This document shows positions 10,707 through 19,201 of a stretch of DNA of 64,000 nucleotides, one piece after another; the stretch's first letter is position 1, and every line of letters starts with the position of its first letter. The translations under genes were made by a program, and so were the position numbers. Source of the DNA: an uncultured Tenacibaculum sp. (GTDB lineage: Bacteria > Bacteroidota > Bacteroidia > Flavobacteriales > Flavobacteriaceae); the NCBI RefSeq assembly GCF_947504135.1, contig NZ_CANNGG010000001.1:620001-684000 (forward strand), in the 5' to 3' direction. Below the pieces are notes generated by a model. It was given only the letters and a program-made list of their open reading frames with translations. It searched no databases and had not been told where the DNA came from.

Positions 10707-10733
10707 AAAATCCCGACTTATCGGGATTTTTTT
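10707..10733 (+). terminator. Terminator after ftsZ
   Basis: A perfect 9-bp stem (AAATCCCGA / TCGGGATTT) with loop CTTA is followed by further Ts. It closes the division/wall transcription unit before yqeY. Confidence 0.88.
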
Positions 10734-10754
10734 AATAGTAAAAATCACAAAATT

Positions 10755-11201
10755 ATGAGTTTGCAAAAGCAGGTAATGGATAAAATGAAAGAGGCTATGA
10801 AGTCTAAAGACACAGTAGCTTTAACTGCGTTAAGAGCATTAAAGTCAGCTTTTATGTTGGCAAATACCGAAGCAGGAGCAGGTGAATTATCAGAAGCAGA
10901 AGAGTTGAAAATTGTTCAAAAGCAAGTAAAACAACGTAAAGATAGCGCAGCTGTATTCACAGAGCAAGGACGTAATGATTTAGCAGAACCTGAATTGGCT
11001 GAAGCAGCTGTTTTAGAGCAGTTTTTACCAGAAGCGTTAAGTGATGAAGAAATTGGTAAAATCGTTGAAAAAACCATTGCAGATGTTGGTGCAGAAGGAA
11101 TGAAAGACATGGGTAAAGTAATGGGAATAGTTTCCAAGCAATTAGCAGGTCAAGCAGATGGAAAAACAATTTCAGCAATAGTAAAAGCTAAGTTAGCTTA
11201 A
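10755..11201 (+). CDS. GatB/YqeY domain-containing protein
   Basis: A 148-residue cytoplasmic protein of the YqeY family, which is related to the C-terminal tRNA-interacting domain of GatB. It starts MSLQKQVMDKMKEAMKSKD and contains the family features LRALKSAF, EQGRNDLAEPELAEAAVLEQFLPE and the C-terminal MGKVMGIVSKQLAGQADGKTISAIVK. The molecular role of stand-alone YqeY proteins is not established. The gene lies between the ftsZ terminator and a tRNA-Arg that begins 11 bp after its stop. No promoter is apparent for that tRNA, so the two are probably co-transcribed. Confidence 0.92.
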   Translation: MSLQKQVMDKMKEAMKSKDTVALTALRALKSAFMLANTEAGAGELSEAEELKIVQKQVKQRKDSAAVFTEQGRNDLAEPELAEAAVLEQFLPEALSDEEIGKIVEKTIADVGAEGMKDMGKVMGIVSKQLAGQADGKTISAIVKAKLA

Positions 11202-11212
11202 AAATACTTAAA

Positions 11213-11286
11213 GACTCAGTAGTTCAACTGGATAGAACATCAGATTTCGGCTCTGAGGGTTGGGGGTTCGAGTCCTCTCTGGGTCG
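11213..11286 (+). tRNA. tRNA-Arg (anticodon TCG)
   Basis: A 74-nt cloverleaf. The acceptor stem is GACTCAG/CTGGGTC (one T-G pair), the D stem GTTC/GAAC, the anticodon stem TCAGA/TCTGA with loop TTTCGGC giving anticodon TCG, and the T arm GGGGG-TTCGAGT-CCTCT. CCA is not encoded. A terminator follows at once. Confidence 0.93.
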
Positions 11287-11298
11287 CAAAAAAAAAAG

Positions 11299-11334
11299 AA
11301 AACAGCAGAAGATTTGCTCTCTGCTGTTTTTTTA
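11299..11334 (+). terminator. Terminator after tRNA-Arg
   Basis: A 10-bp stem AAAACAGCAG / CTGCTGTTTT is followed by a T run. It lies 13 bp downstream of the tRNA. Confidence 0.85.
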
Positions 11335-11393
11335 TCTTCAAGGGAAATATTAGGGAAAGGTTGCTTAACTGACCGTAAAATTAAAAAAATCTA

Positions 11394-11424
11394 TTGTCTT
11401 GTAATGTAACCTAAGTTATATTTG
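11394..11424 (+). promoter_or_regulatory. Promoter of the MtfA-like gene, overlapped by a TGTAAC-type palindrome
   Basis: TTG at 11394-11396, a 20-bp spacer and TATATTTG at 11417-11424 match the Bacteroidota promoter pattern. A near-palindrome, TGTAACCTAAGTTATA (11405-11420), overlaps the spacer and -7 box. It differs at one half-site base from the TGTAAC-N4-GTTACA sites described at 18.5, 19.1 and 23.0 kb. Its position would suit repression rather than activation; functional relevance is inference. Confidence 0.5.
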
Positions 11425-11440
11425 AGTTTTTCAAATTGAT

Positions 11441-12244
11441 ATGAAACCCATCTTTTTAATTAAGTATACTGCTATTTTTATCGGAGTTGTAAGTGTTGGG
11501 GTTAATGTTATAGAGTCTATTTACGTGTCTCTATTTAACCGACCTATTTTTGTACACTTTTATCTGGTAAAAAAGAAACTCCCTAAAAAGAAAAAAGAAT
11601 TTTTAGTAGAAAATATAGCCTTTTATCAGAAGTTGAATGATAAACAAAAAGTGTATTTTGAGCACAGATTAACCAAGTTTATCAGAACGTACGATTTTAT
11701 TGAAAGAGATAATTTTGAGCTAACACCAGAAGCAAAGGTTTTGATAGCAGCATCGTATATAAAGCTCACTTTTGGTATGCGAAGATATCTTACCTCTACG
11801 TTCGATAAAATTATAGTGTATCCAACCAGTTTTTATTCAACAATAACAGAACAATATCATAAAGGAGAGTTTAACCCGAGGTTAAAATCTATTGTATTTT
11901 CTTGGGAAGATTTTTTGATGGGAAACATTATATTAAATGATAATCTAAACTTAGGGATTCATGAATTTTCTCACGCGTTAACTTTTCATGGAAGAAAATC
12001 TAAAGATGTTAGTGCTCGAATTTATTATCGATTATTTGAAGAAATAACAGTGTTTATGAAAAGTGAAGAGAATATAGAGAGAATTGAAAATTCAGGATAT
12101 TTTAGAGCATATGCGCTTACAAATAAATTGGAATTTGTTGCTGTAATTATGGAGCACTTTTTTGAAACTCCTGAGGATTTACAGCAACAATTTCCACAAT
12201 TGTATAAAAAGATTCAACTCATGTTGAATTATTCTGTAGAATAA
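11441..12244 (+). CDS. Zinc-dependent metallopeptidase, MtfA-like (M90)
   Basis: A 267-residue protein with an N-terminal hydrophobic segment (residues ~5-28) and a soluble domain. Two family hallmarks are visible: IVFSWEDFLMGN (the WED segment preceding the active site) and NLGIHEFSHALTFHG, an HExxH zinc motif in the form HEFSH. Distal ligands follow in the C-terminal half. Characterised MtfA is a cytosolic aminopeptidase that titrates the repressor Mlc in E. coli; that regulatory role should not be transferred here. The membrane segment suggests a membrane-associated form. It is monocistronic, with its own promoter. Confidence 0.82.
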   Translation: MKPIFLIKYTAIFIGVVSVGVNVIESIYVSLFNRPIFVHFYLVKKKLPKKKKEFLVENIAFYQKLNDKQKVYFEHRLTKFIRTYDFIERDNFELTPEAKVLIAASYIKLTFGMRRYLTSTFDKIIVYPTSFYSTITEQYHKGEFNPRLKSIVFSWEDFLMGNIILNDNLNLGIHEFSHALTFHGRKSKDVSARIYYRLFEEITVFMKSEENIERIENSGYFRAYALTNKLEFVAVIMEHFFETPEDLQQQFPQLYKKIQLMLNYSVE

Positions 12245-12249
12245 ATAAG

Positions 12250-12438
12250 TTACTCTTTTACTTTAAATACCTTGGTTAAAATATCATCCATTAAACACCA
12301 TTTGGTTAATGATGATTGTAATAAATTGGCACCTACAAAAGCAGTAAACCATAACCAATTAATATTTACTTTAATAGCTAAGATTAAACTAATAAGTATA
12401 AAACTACCAGCAATACCACGTACAATTCTATTCTTCAT
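12250..12438 (-). CDS. DUF2892 (YgaP-like) small membrane protein
   Basis: A 62-residue protein with two hydrophobic helices around a short turn (IAGSFILISLILAI and WLWFTAFVGANLLQSS), opening MKNRIVRGIAGS. This is the layout of DUF2892 proteins, which often occur alone or fused to rhodanese domains. The last gene of the RND operon, starting 2 bp after the PII-like gene stop. The function is unknown; the link to the pump is from context only. Confidence 0.75.
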   Translation of the reverse strand: MKNRIVRGIAGSFILISLILAIKVNINWLWFTAFVGANLLQSSLTKWCLMDDILTKVFKVKE

Positions 12439-12440
12439 AA

Positions 12441-12746
12441 TTAAATATATTTATCAATAGGAACTACTACAGCTCGTATTGGATTATTTGTTTCTAAATT
12501 TTTATTAAAAGTTTCAATTAAGTTAAGCAGTGTATCTATTTTATCAGTTTCAGTAAATGAGAAATACATATATGAACCAGTTGCTTTTTCATTTCCAGAA
12601 AACCAATCATTTACAGAAATTACAGGAAAAGAATTTCGAAAACCTTCAATATCAGAAGCACTAAAATTATCTATAGCTGCTTCTTTTAATAGTTTTAGTA
12701 CTTCATTTTGAAGCCCATCAACTACGGTTATTATTAATAACTTCAT
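12441..12746 (-). CDS. Small PII-like / DUF3240-like protein of the RND operon
   Basis: A 101-residue soluble protein, MKLLIITVVDGLQNEVLKLLKEA, whose alternating beta-alpha-beta pattern and length fit a ferredoxin-like PII fold. I chose the ATG at 12746 because a longer reading would overlap the pump gene and lacks conserved sequence. Similar small proteins accompany RND permeases in other bacteria (DUF3240), but the assignment here rests on fold pattern and context rather than clear motifs. It begins 1 bp after the stop of the permease gene. The ligand is unknown; regulation of the pump is a guess. Confidence 0.55.
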   Translation of the reverse strand: MKLLIITVVDGLQNEVLKLLKEAAIDNFSASDIEGFRNSFPVISVNDWFSGNEKATGSYMYFSFTETDKIDTLLNLIETFNKNLETNNPIRAVVVPIDKYI

Positions 12747-12747
12747 C

Positions 12748-15700
12748 TTATTTATAGTTTTTACGTTCAATTAAATAGTATACTAATGGTACTACTAATA
12801 AGGTTAGTACAGTTGCAGTAATAGTTCCTCCCATTAATGAAATAGCTAATCCTTGGAAAATAGGATCGAATAAAATTACAAACGCACCAATAACTACCGT
12901 ACCTGCAGTTAGTAGAATAGGAGTGGTACGTACTGCACCAGCTTCTATAACAGCTTGTTTTAACGGAACTCCTTCTGCTAAACGTAAGTTGACAAAATCA
13001 ATTAATAAGACTGAGTTTCGTACCATAATTCCTGCTAGGGCAATCATTCCAATAAATGAGGTAGCTGTAAAATAAGCCCCCATCATCCAGTGTCCTAAAA
13101 TAATCCCTACCATAGATAAAGGAATTGCAACCATCATTACAATTGGAGCTTTAAAGTTTTGGAACCATCCTACAATTAACATGTAAATAATGATGAGGAC
13201 TCCTAAAAAGGCAATACCTAAATCTCTAAACACCTCTAAGGTAATTTGCCATTCACCATCCCATTTTACGGTGTAATTATCTTCAAAATCGGGTTGTTTA
13301 ATGTATAACTCATTCAATTCATATCCCTTCGGAAGTGGAATCTCTTTTAATTTTTCTTCCATCCCTAAAATTGCATACGCAGGACTCTCTAATTCACCGG
13401 CCATATCAGCCATAACATATACCACACGTTTTTGATTCTTTCTGTAAATACTTTTTGCACTATTCTTTTCTTCAACAGAAACCAAATCACTTATAGAAAC
13501 CATGTTGCCGCGTTGCGATTTAATCTGTAACTGAGCAATATCTTGGATAGAAGATTTCTCTTTTTCATCTAAAGCAAACACAATCCCTACTTGATTAGAG
13601 GCATCTTCATCATATAAAGTTGAAACCGCTCTGTTGGATAACGCCATGTTTAATGTAAAAGCAATTTGCTGAGGAGCCACACCATACAACATTGCTTTTT
13701 CTTTGTCGATTACAAACTCATATTCCGTTTGATTGTCTTCTACCATCCAATCGATATCTACTACATCGGCTGTATTGTGTAAGATGTTTTGAACTTCGTT
13801 GGCAATTTCAATTTGCTTGTCATAATCTGGTCCGTAAACTTCTGCAACAATCGTAGATAATACTGGTGGTCCTGGTGGAACTTCCACTAATTTTACATTA
13901 GCTTTAAATTTTTTAGCTATGTTTTGAATATCAGCACGCATCGATTTTGCAATGCCGTGACTTTGTATGCTTCTATCTTTCTTGTCAACTAAGTTTACTT
14001 GAATATCTGCCATATTACTACCACCACGTAAATCGTAATGACGAACCAATCCGTTAAAGGTAATTGGAGCAGAAGTACCCACATAACTTTGGTAGTTTAC
14101 GACTTCTGGTCGTGTAGCTAAATACTGTGCAATTTCTTTGGTTACGGCATCAGTACGCTCTAAAGTAGTACCTTCAGGCATGTCAATTACTACTTGGAAT
14201 TCGTTCTTATTATCAAAAGGCAACATTTTTACAGCTACCGATTTGGTAAAGAACAACGACATAGAACCTAACAATAAAACAATCGTGATTCCTAAGAAAA
14301 CCCAACGCTTGGTTTTGTTTTCAATAAGAGGGCGCTCGAATCGCTCATATAACTTGTAGATTAATGTACTTTGCATTGCTTTAGTCTCATCTGCTTCAAA
14401 TTTTTCCTCAGCACCGTGCTTGTCTTTTTCACGTAAGAAAATATATCCTAAATACGGAGTAATCGTTAACGCAACAAATAGTGACAAAATCATAGCGATA
14501 GAAGCTCCAATTGGCATCGGACTCATATAAGGCCCCATTAATCCAGATACAAACGCCATTGGTAACACCGAAGCAATTACGGTAAAGGTTGCCAATATGG
14601 TTGGATTCCCTACTTCGTTAATAGCATACAAGGCTGCTTGTTTAAACGGTAGTCGCTTCATTTTAAAATGCCTGTGCATATTTTCAGCAATAATAATGGA
14701 ATCATCTACCACAATACCTGTTACGAATACCAAGGCGAACAAGGTGATTCGGTTTAAGGTATAATCTAACATGTAGTAACTTAGTAAGGTAAGTGCAAAG
14801 GTGATGGGAACCGATAAGAATACCACTAAACCACCACGCCAACCCATGGCTAACATTACCACTAAGGTTACAGCGATAATTGCACCGATTAAGTGTAATA
14901 ATAATTCTGATACTTTTTGTGATGCTGTTTCACCATAGTTACGGGTAATTTCAACATGTACATCATTAGGAATTAAGTTGGTACGTAAATGATCAACCTT
15001 CGCTAAAATAACATCGGCAATTTGCATTGCATCTGCTCCTTTTCGTTTAGCTACCGATATAGTTACCGCTGGATATTCTGATTGATACGTCGAAGCATTA
15101 CTACTTGCTTGTCCGTACCCAAAACTTACATAGTTTTTAGGAATTTCTGGACCGTCTAATACGTTTGCAACTTGTTTTAAATAAATTGGTTGATTTTGTT
15201 GTACACCAACCACTAAGTTTTTAACATCTTCAGCAGATTGTAAAAACTTCCCTGTAGTTACTAAAAACTCGGTATCATTTTTATCATAACTTCCTGCACT
15301 TAGTTGCTGATTACTGGCTTTCAGCATTTCAGTAACCGATAAAAAGTCTAGTCCACTAGCGGCTAATTTATCTTTATCTACGACCACACGTACTTCACGA
15401 TTTCTACCTCCAATTTTTTGGGTAATCGCTACATCGTTTACTTTTTCAATTTCGTTGGTAAGTTCTTGTGCTATTTGTTTTAATTGATAGTCATCATAGT
15501 TTTCACTCCATAATGTCAACCCTAACATAGGTACATCATCAATTGCACGTGTTTTTACCAAAGGCATGTTAACACCCTTCGGCATTTGATCCATATGTTT
15601 GTTAATCTCGTTGTACAGTTTTACGAACGAGCGCTCGATGTCTTCACCAACATAAAACTGAACAATCACCATTCCTTGTTCTTTCATCGAAGTAGAGTAT

Positions 15701-15954
15701 ACGTACTCTATTCCTTTGATGTTCGAAAGTATTTTTTCTAAGGGTTTGATAACTCTCGATTCTACTTCTGTAGGGCTCGCTCCTGGATATCCTACAAAAA
15801 TATCAGCCATAGGCACATCAATCTGTGGTTCTTCTTCTCTCGGAATTAAAAAAGAACTGTACACACCAATTACCATAAACACTACCATTAATAAGATGGT
15901 AAGTTTAGAGCCGATAAACCCTTTGGCTATTTTTCCTGCTAAACCTTCTTTCAT
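12748..15954 (-). CDS. RND efflux transporter permease (AcrB/HAE family)
   Basis: Proton-driven inner-membrane trimeric pump subunit of 1068 residues, the usual length. After the first transmembrane helix (residues ~15-35) comes the porter-domain signature PREEEPQIDVPMADIFVGYPGASPTEVE. The transmembrane core contains FVTGIVVDDSIIIAENMHRHF, where two adjacent Asp residues in TM4 are the expected proton-relay sites, and the second half repeats the pattern (GIMVRNSVLLIDFVN). The lack of a CusA/CzcA-type metal motif makes a drug, lipid or organic substrate more likely, but substrate cannot be read from sequence. It is preceded by its adaptor and TolC genes in one operon. Confidence 0.93.
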   Translation of the reverse strand: MKEGLAGKIAKGFIGSKLTILLMVVFMVIGVYSSFLIPREEEPQIDVPMADIFVGYPGASPTEVESRVIKPLEKILSNIKGIEYVYSTSMKEQGMVIVQFYVGEDIERSFVKLYNEINKHMDQMPKGVNMPLVKTRAIDDVPMLGLTLWSENYDDYQLKQIAQELTNEIEKVNDVAITQKIGGRNREVRVVVDKDKLAASGLDFLSVTEMLKASNQQLSAGSYDKNDTEFLVTTGKFLQSAEDVKNLVVGVQQNQPIYLKQVANVLDGPEIPKNYVSFGYGQASSNASTYQSEYPAVTISVAKRKGADAMQIADVILAKVDHLRTNLIPNDVHVEITRNYGETASQKVSELLLHLIGAIIAVTLVVMLAMGWRGGLVVFLSVPITFALTLLSYYMLDYTLNRITLFALVFVTGIVVDDSIIIAENMHRHFKMKRLPFKQAALYAINEVGNPTILATFTVIASVLPMAFVSGLMGPYMSPMPIGASIAMILSLFVALTITPYLGYIFLREKDKHGAEEKFEADETKAMQSTLIYKLYERFERPLIENKTKRWVFLGITIVLLLGSMSLFFTKSVAVKMLPFDNKNEFQVVIDMPEGTTLERTDAVTKEIAQYLATRPEVVNYQSYVGTSAPITFNGLVRHYDLRGGSNMADIQVNLVDKKDRSIQSHGIAKSMRADIQNIAKKFKANVKLVEVPPGPPVLSTIVAEVYGPDYDKQIEIANEVQNILHNTADVVDIDWMVEDNQTEYEFVIDKEKAMLYGVAPQQIAFTLNMALSNRAVSTLYDEDASNQVGIVFALDEKEKSSIQDIAQLQIKSQRGNMVSISDLVSVEEKNSAKSIYRKNQKRVVYVMADMAGELESPAYAILGMEEKLKEIPLPKGYELNELYIKQPDFEDNYTVKWDGEWQITLEVFRDLGIAFLGVLIIIYMLIVGWFQNFKAPIVMMVAIPLSMVGIILGHWMMGAYFTATSFIGMIALAGIMVRNSVLLIDFVNLRLAEGVPLKQAVIEAGAVRTTPILLTAGTVVIGAFVILFDPIFQGLAISLMGGTITATVLTLLVVPLVYYLIERKNYK

Positions 15955-15961
15955 TTTATAT

Positions 15962-16029
15962 AATTTGAAAATTTGTTGATTTGATGATTTGAAAATGGGG
16001 TGATTGGGTCATTTTCAAATTTTCAAATT
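15962..16029. repeat. Compound inverted repeat between the adaptor and permease genes
   Basis: Outer arms AATTTGAAAATTTG (15962-15975) and CAAATTTTCAAATT (16016-16029) are a perfect 14-bp inverted repeat. Inner arms ATTTGAAAATG (15987-15997) and CATTTTCAAAT (16010-16020) are a perfect 11-bp repeat around a G-rich loop. The region fills most of the only sizeable intercistronic gap in the RND operon. It may be an mRNA stem that adjusts expression between the cistrons, or a copy of a dispersed repeat. Confidence 0.75.
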
Positions 16030-16033
16030 GATT

Positions 16034-17110
16034 TTATTGAATTGTAATGTTCGCTCCGTTGTATAGTTTACCTTCAGAAGAAACAATGTAGCTTTCATCG
16101 GCTGATAAGCCTGATAATACTTCTACTTGATCTCCAAAAGTTCTTCCTAAGCGTAACCAACGTAGAACAGCGGTATTACTTTGACTTACCGTGTAAACTC
16201 CAGATAATTGCCCTTTGTGTACTAAAGCTTCTGACGGAATTAAAACCATGTCAGTACTTTTTTGTGTTTTTTCAACAGGAAACTGAACCGTAGCAAACAT
16301 TCCTGATAACAAGTTGAAATCCGTTTTATCTAGGTCAATTTTAACTAAGTATTGTCCACCGGTATTCTTTGCTGAGGCACTTACTTCTGATACGTTACCT
16401 GTAACCGTTTTGTTAATTGACTTGATCGTTACATCAACCTTAGTATCTTTTTTAATTTGAGAAATTTCACTTTCAGGTACTAACGCAGTTACTTCAAATC
16501 CGCTTTTTCCTTCAACAGAAATTAAAGGCATTCCAGGGTTTGCCATGGCACCTTTATCGATGAATTTGTTAGTTACCACTCCTGAAAATGGAGCTCTGAT
16601 ATTCGTATAGGCAAACTGAGAATTGATTTCATTTCTCATCTGTTTTGCTGCTTCTAAATTCGCTTTAGCAACATTGTAATGAACAGTGATATCGTCAAAT
16701 TCCTTTTGAGAAGCGCTATTTTGTTCAAATAAGTTTTTAAAGCGATTGTAATCTTTTTCAGCACTTGAAAATCCTGCTTTCGCTTTAATAATGTTGGCCT
16801 CTACTTGTGCTTTCTTAGCTTGTAAGTCGCTGTTATTTATAGATACTAATAATTGACCTTTGTTTACTTTATCACCAACTTTTACGTGTATGTTGGTTAC
16901 ATAGCCCATCATTCGAGTACTTAATTCAGCACTGTTGGTAGCTTCCACTTTTCCACTTGCTGTTATAAACGGATTGTTATCATTAGCGGTTACTTTGGCA
17001 ACTTTTACATGAACTGCTGGTTTGTTGTTGGTATTGTTTGTTGTTTCTTTTTTACCACAGCTTACTACTAAAAGTGATGCGGCAAGGGCGATTGTATATA
17101 TAGTTTTCAT
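16034..17110 (-). CDS. RND efflux periplasmic adaptor (membrane fusion protein), lipoprotein
   Basis: A 358-residue adaptor linking the inner-membrane pump to TolC. It has a lipoprotein signal with cysteine in VVSCGKKE (Cys19). A lipoyl/barrel-sandwich half-motif VGDKVNKGQLLVSINNSDLQAKK is followed by a coiled-coil hairpin (residues ~85-145, with FEQNSASQKEFDD), the second half-motif NIRAPFSGVVTNKFIDKGAMANPG, and beta-barrel and membrane-proximal domains. The anchor is predicted to hold it in the inner or outer membrane leaflet facing the periplasm. It lies 7 bp downstream of the TolC gene. Confidence 0.92.
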   Translation of the reverse strand: MKTIYTIALAASLLVVSCGKKETTNNTNNKPAVHVKVAKVTANDNNPFITASGKVEATNSAELSTRMMGYVTNIHVKVGDKVNKGQLLVSINNSDLQAKKAQVEANIIKAKAGFSSAEKDYNRFKNLFEQNSASQKEFDDITVHYNVAKANLEAAKQMRNEINSQFAYTNIRAPFSGVVTNKFIDKGAMANPGMPLISVEGKSGFEVTALVPESEISQIKKDTKVDVTIKSINKTVTGNVSEVSASAKNTGGQYLVKIDLDKTDFNLLSGMFATVQFPVEKTQKSTDMVLIPSEALVHKGQLSGVYTVSQSNTAVLRWLRLGRTFGDQVEVLSGLSADESYIVSSEGKLYNGANITIQ

Positions 17111-17117
17111 TTGTTGA

Positions 17118-18431
17118 TTATTCTTTAGTTAAAAAATCTAAGTAAGCTTTGGTATAGTTGTATTGATATACGGTTTGGTAATATTCTAATTGTTTTTGAG
17201 CGTATTGTGTTTCAACGGTTAATAAATCGGATGTTTTTTCTAACCCTTCTTTAAATCTGTTTTTTCTGATTCGTAAGGCTTCTTCCGATTGTTGTAAGGC
17301 TAACTCGGTTAGTTTTAACTGTTCCTCAGCATCAGTTAACAATCGTTTAGTATTGTTTAACTCTAATTGACTTTTAGATTTGTACTGCTCGTATTCTAAT
17401 CTTGATTTTTCATACTGAGCTTTGCTTTTCTGTGCTTTTCCGTAACGTTTAGAACCTTTAAAAATGTCCCAAGTTAATTGTGCTCCTACTACATAACCAC
17501 TTGCATCTGCATTGAAAATTTTATCATCATACAACTCGTAACTACCAAAGGCATTTAAACGAGGAAGAAAATCCATTTTATCAGCTTTGTGCATTTTTTG
17601 ATAAGCCTCAGAAGCTAATTCCATTGCTTTAATGTCTGAACGATTTTCAGAAATCGTAATGTCAACCAGTTGATTCGTTAAGTGTACTTGCAAACTATCT
17701 GAAGGTTCATAAATGTTATTTTGTTTTTCATTCATTAAAAAAGACAAGTAGTTAGAAGCATTTAGCACATTGCTTTTTGCTGTTTGTAACTGATTTTTTA
17801 CTTCGGTAACTCGAACTTCAACAGCTAATACATCTGCACGTTGTAAATATCCCTGCTTAAAGCTGTTTTCTGCCATTTGTTGATTAGCTTCCGAAGCTTT
17901 TAAGGCTTTTTCTAATACTGAAACTCCCTTGTGAGCTAATTGCAATTGCATGTATGCTTTTTCAACTTCTAACAATAAATATTCTTGAGTACGTTGTGTT
18001 TGCAAGTTGGTTGCTTCCATTTTAGTTTTAGCAGCCTTACGTTGGTAAATACCGTCTAAATTCACTAAAGGTTGTTGTACTTCAATTTTAGTAGCGAAGT
18101 TTTGTGTTCGTTTCGGATTGTTTAATAAATCTGGATTAAAATCAGCTTGTGTTAAAATTTCTTGATTCAATTTACTACCAAATGCCATTAGTGGATTCGT
18201 AGTTACAATTCCTGTATGAGAAGCCGTAATATTTGGTAAGAACACGGCATTTGTTTGCTTATAATCGGCACGAGCTTCTTCATAATTTTGTTCAGATATT
18301 TTTAAAGAGGTGTTATTTTCCTGAACTCTTTTTAAAACCTCACTTTTGGAAATTGAGATTTTAGTTTGAGCTTTTATAGTAGTAGCTATTAAAAATGCCA
18401 CTATAAATAAACTAACATATGATTTTTTCAT
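17118..18431 (-). CDS. TolC-family outer membrane efflux protein
   Basis: A 437-residue protein with signal peptide MKKSYVSLFIVAFLIATTIKAQ. Two internally similar halves of long helices alternate with short beta stretches, typical of the OEP family that forms trimeric channels across the outer membrane and periplasm. It is the first gene of the five-gene efflux operon. Its promoter carries a TAAATTTG -7 box and an upstream palindrome (see 18451-18495), so the whole pump is probably controlled from there. Confidence 0.9.
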   Translation of the reverse strand: MKKSYVSLFIVAFLIATTIKAQTKISISKSEVLKRVQENNTSLKISEQNYEEARADYKQTNAVFLPNITASHTGIVTTNPLMAFGSKLNQEILTQADFNPDLLNNPKRTQNFATKIEVQQPLVNLDGIYQRKAAKTKMEATNLQTQRTQEYLLLEVEKAYMQLQLAHKGVSVLEKALKASEANQQMAENSFKQGYLQRADVLAVEVRVTEVKNQLQTAKSNVLNASNYLSFLMNEKQNNIYEPSDSLQVHLTNQLVDITISENRSDIKAMELASEAYQKMHKADKMDFLPRLNAFGSYELYDDKIFNADASGYVVGAQLTWDIFKGSKRYGKAQKSKAQYEKSRLEYEQYKSKSQLELNNTKRLLTDAEEQLKLTELALQQSEEALRIRKNRFKEGLEKTSDLLTVETQYAQKQLEYYQTVYQYNYTKAYLDFLTKE

Positions 18432-18450
18432 CTTAACTATTTTGTTATAG

Positions 18451-18495
18451 CAAATTTAGTGGCACAAAACACAGTAGTCAGTAACTAATGTTACA
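18451..18495 (-). promoter_or_regulatory. Promoter and predicted activator site of the RND efflux operon
   Basis: Read on the minus strand: palindrome TGTAACATTAGTTACT (18480-18495), exactly 21 bp, then a perfect -7 box TAAATTTG (18451-18458). No TTG/TTTG stands at the usual -33 spacing. The palindrome centre falls about 41 bp upstream of the expected start point, the class II activator position for Crp/Fnr proteins. Same geometry as 19103-19147 and 23014-23058. Confidence 0.7.
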
Positions 18496-18502
18496 ATGAA
18501 AA

Positions 18503-18528
18503 AACGCCTAAACAAAAGTCTAGACGTT
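18503..18528 (-). terminator. Terminator of the DUF2202 gene
   Basis: Minus-strand reading: stem AACGTCTA / TAGGCGTT (one T-G pair), a 10-nt loop, then TTTT. It separates the DUF2202 unit from the efflux promoter region. Confidence 0.7.
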
Positions 18529-18551
18529 ATTTACTAACAATTAAAAATCAA

Positions 18552-19079
18552 CTAATACTTGGAAATGTTTCTGTTAAATGCGTTTAAGTGATTGTATGAA
18601 GCGTTTAATAAATTGGTATATACATTTATACTGTATTCATCATTGGTGTTCTTAATAGCTAACTGTAGATCTTCAATATCTTTTTCTTCAATTAGCTTAC
18701 CTACTTCAAGTGCATCTAGTTTAGATTTTTGTCCTTTACTTATTAATTCATCATATAACTTTTGAAGTTCAGAATTTTTAAAAACACCTCTTTCTTTATT
18801 TAAGGTAAAGGCAATATTATTGTATTGTAATAAACCTTTCATGGCGTTCATATGTCGTTCTTCGCTTTGACTGATGTTTCCAAAAACACGTAGGTTCCAT
18901 TTTTCATTAAGGAAGTTATAAACATCAAAAGCTAATTTTTCTTCCTCTAACATCAAAAGCATTTCGTTTTTTTCTTGTTGAGAAAGAGTAAGATCGGTAT
19001 TGTTTGTATTCTGGCAAGAGCTACTAATACTTGAAAAAAGTAATAAGAATAGCAAGCCTATTGTATTTAAAGTTTTCAT
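18552..19079 (-). CDS. DUF2202 ferritin-like lipoprotein
   Basis: A 175-residue predicted lipoprotein: signal MKTLNTIGLLFLLLFSSISSSC with the lipobox cysteine before QNTN. The mature part shows the DUF2202 signature: EKNEMLLMLEEEKLAFDVYNFL and SQSEERHMNAMKGLL, helices with spaced Glu and His that resemble a ferritin-type di-metal site. The ATG at 19079 is chosen because it gives the lipoprotein signal directly. Monocistronic, with a palindrome-bearing promoter upstream and a terminator downstream. The biochemical role of DUF2202 is not established; a metal- or oxygen-related role is inferred from the fold and the respiratory neighbours. Confidence 0.82.
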   Translation of the reverse strand: MKTLNTIGLLFLLLFSSISSSCQNTNNTDLTLSQQEKNEMLLMLEEEKLAFDVYNFLNEKWNLRVFGNISQSEERHMNAMKGLLQYNNIAFTLNKERGVFKNSELQKLYDELISKGQKSKLDALEVGKLIEEKDIEDLQLAIKNTNDEYSINVYTNLLNASYNHLNAFNRNISKY

Positions 19080-19102
19080 AATAACAGCTTTTAAATTATA
19101 TA

Positions 19103-19147
19103 CTAATTTAAATATTGTGTAGGCTGTAGTCTGCAACTTTAGTTACA
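19103..19147 (-). promoter_or_regulatory. Promoter and predicted activator site of the DUF2202 gene
   Basis: Minus strand: palindrome TGTAACTAAAGTTGCA (19132-19147), 21 bp, then -7 box TAAATTAG (19103-19110; seven of eight positions match TAnnTTTG). There is no -33 box. The spacing is identical to the other two sites. Confidence 0.65.
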
Positions 19148-19201
19148 TAGGAGTAAGGTTTTAATAGAATGTCTTTTATTTAGTTAAGTATAAGAACTAG
19201 A

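Noticed and set aside
11213..11440. Possible phage or island attachment site at the tRNA-Arg 3' end
   Set aside because: No integrase, no direct repeat of the tRNA end and no foreign gene composition downstream; a normal terminator and a chromosomal peptidase gene follow.
15955..16033. Short ORF in the gap between adaptor and permease genes
   Set aside because: Only inverted-repeat sequence is present; no start codon with a usable frame.
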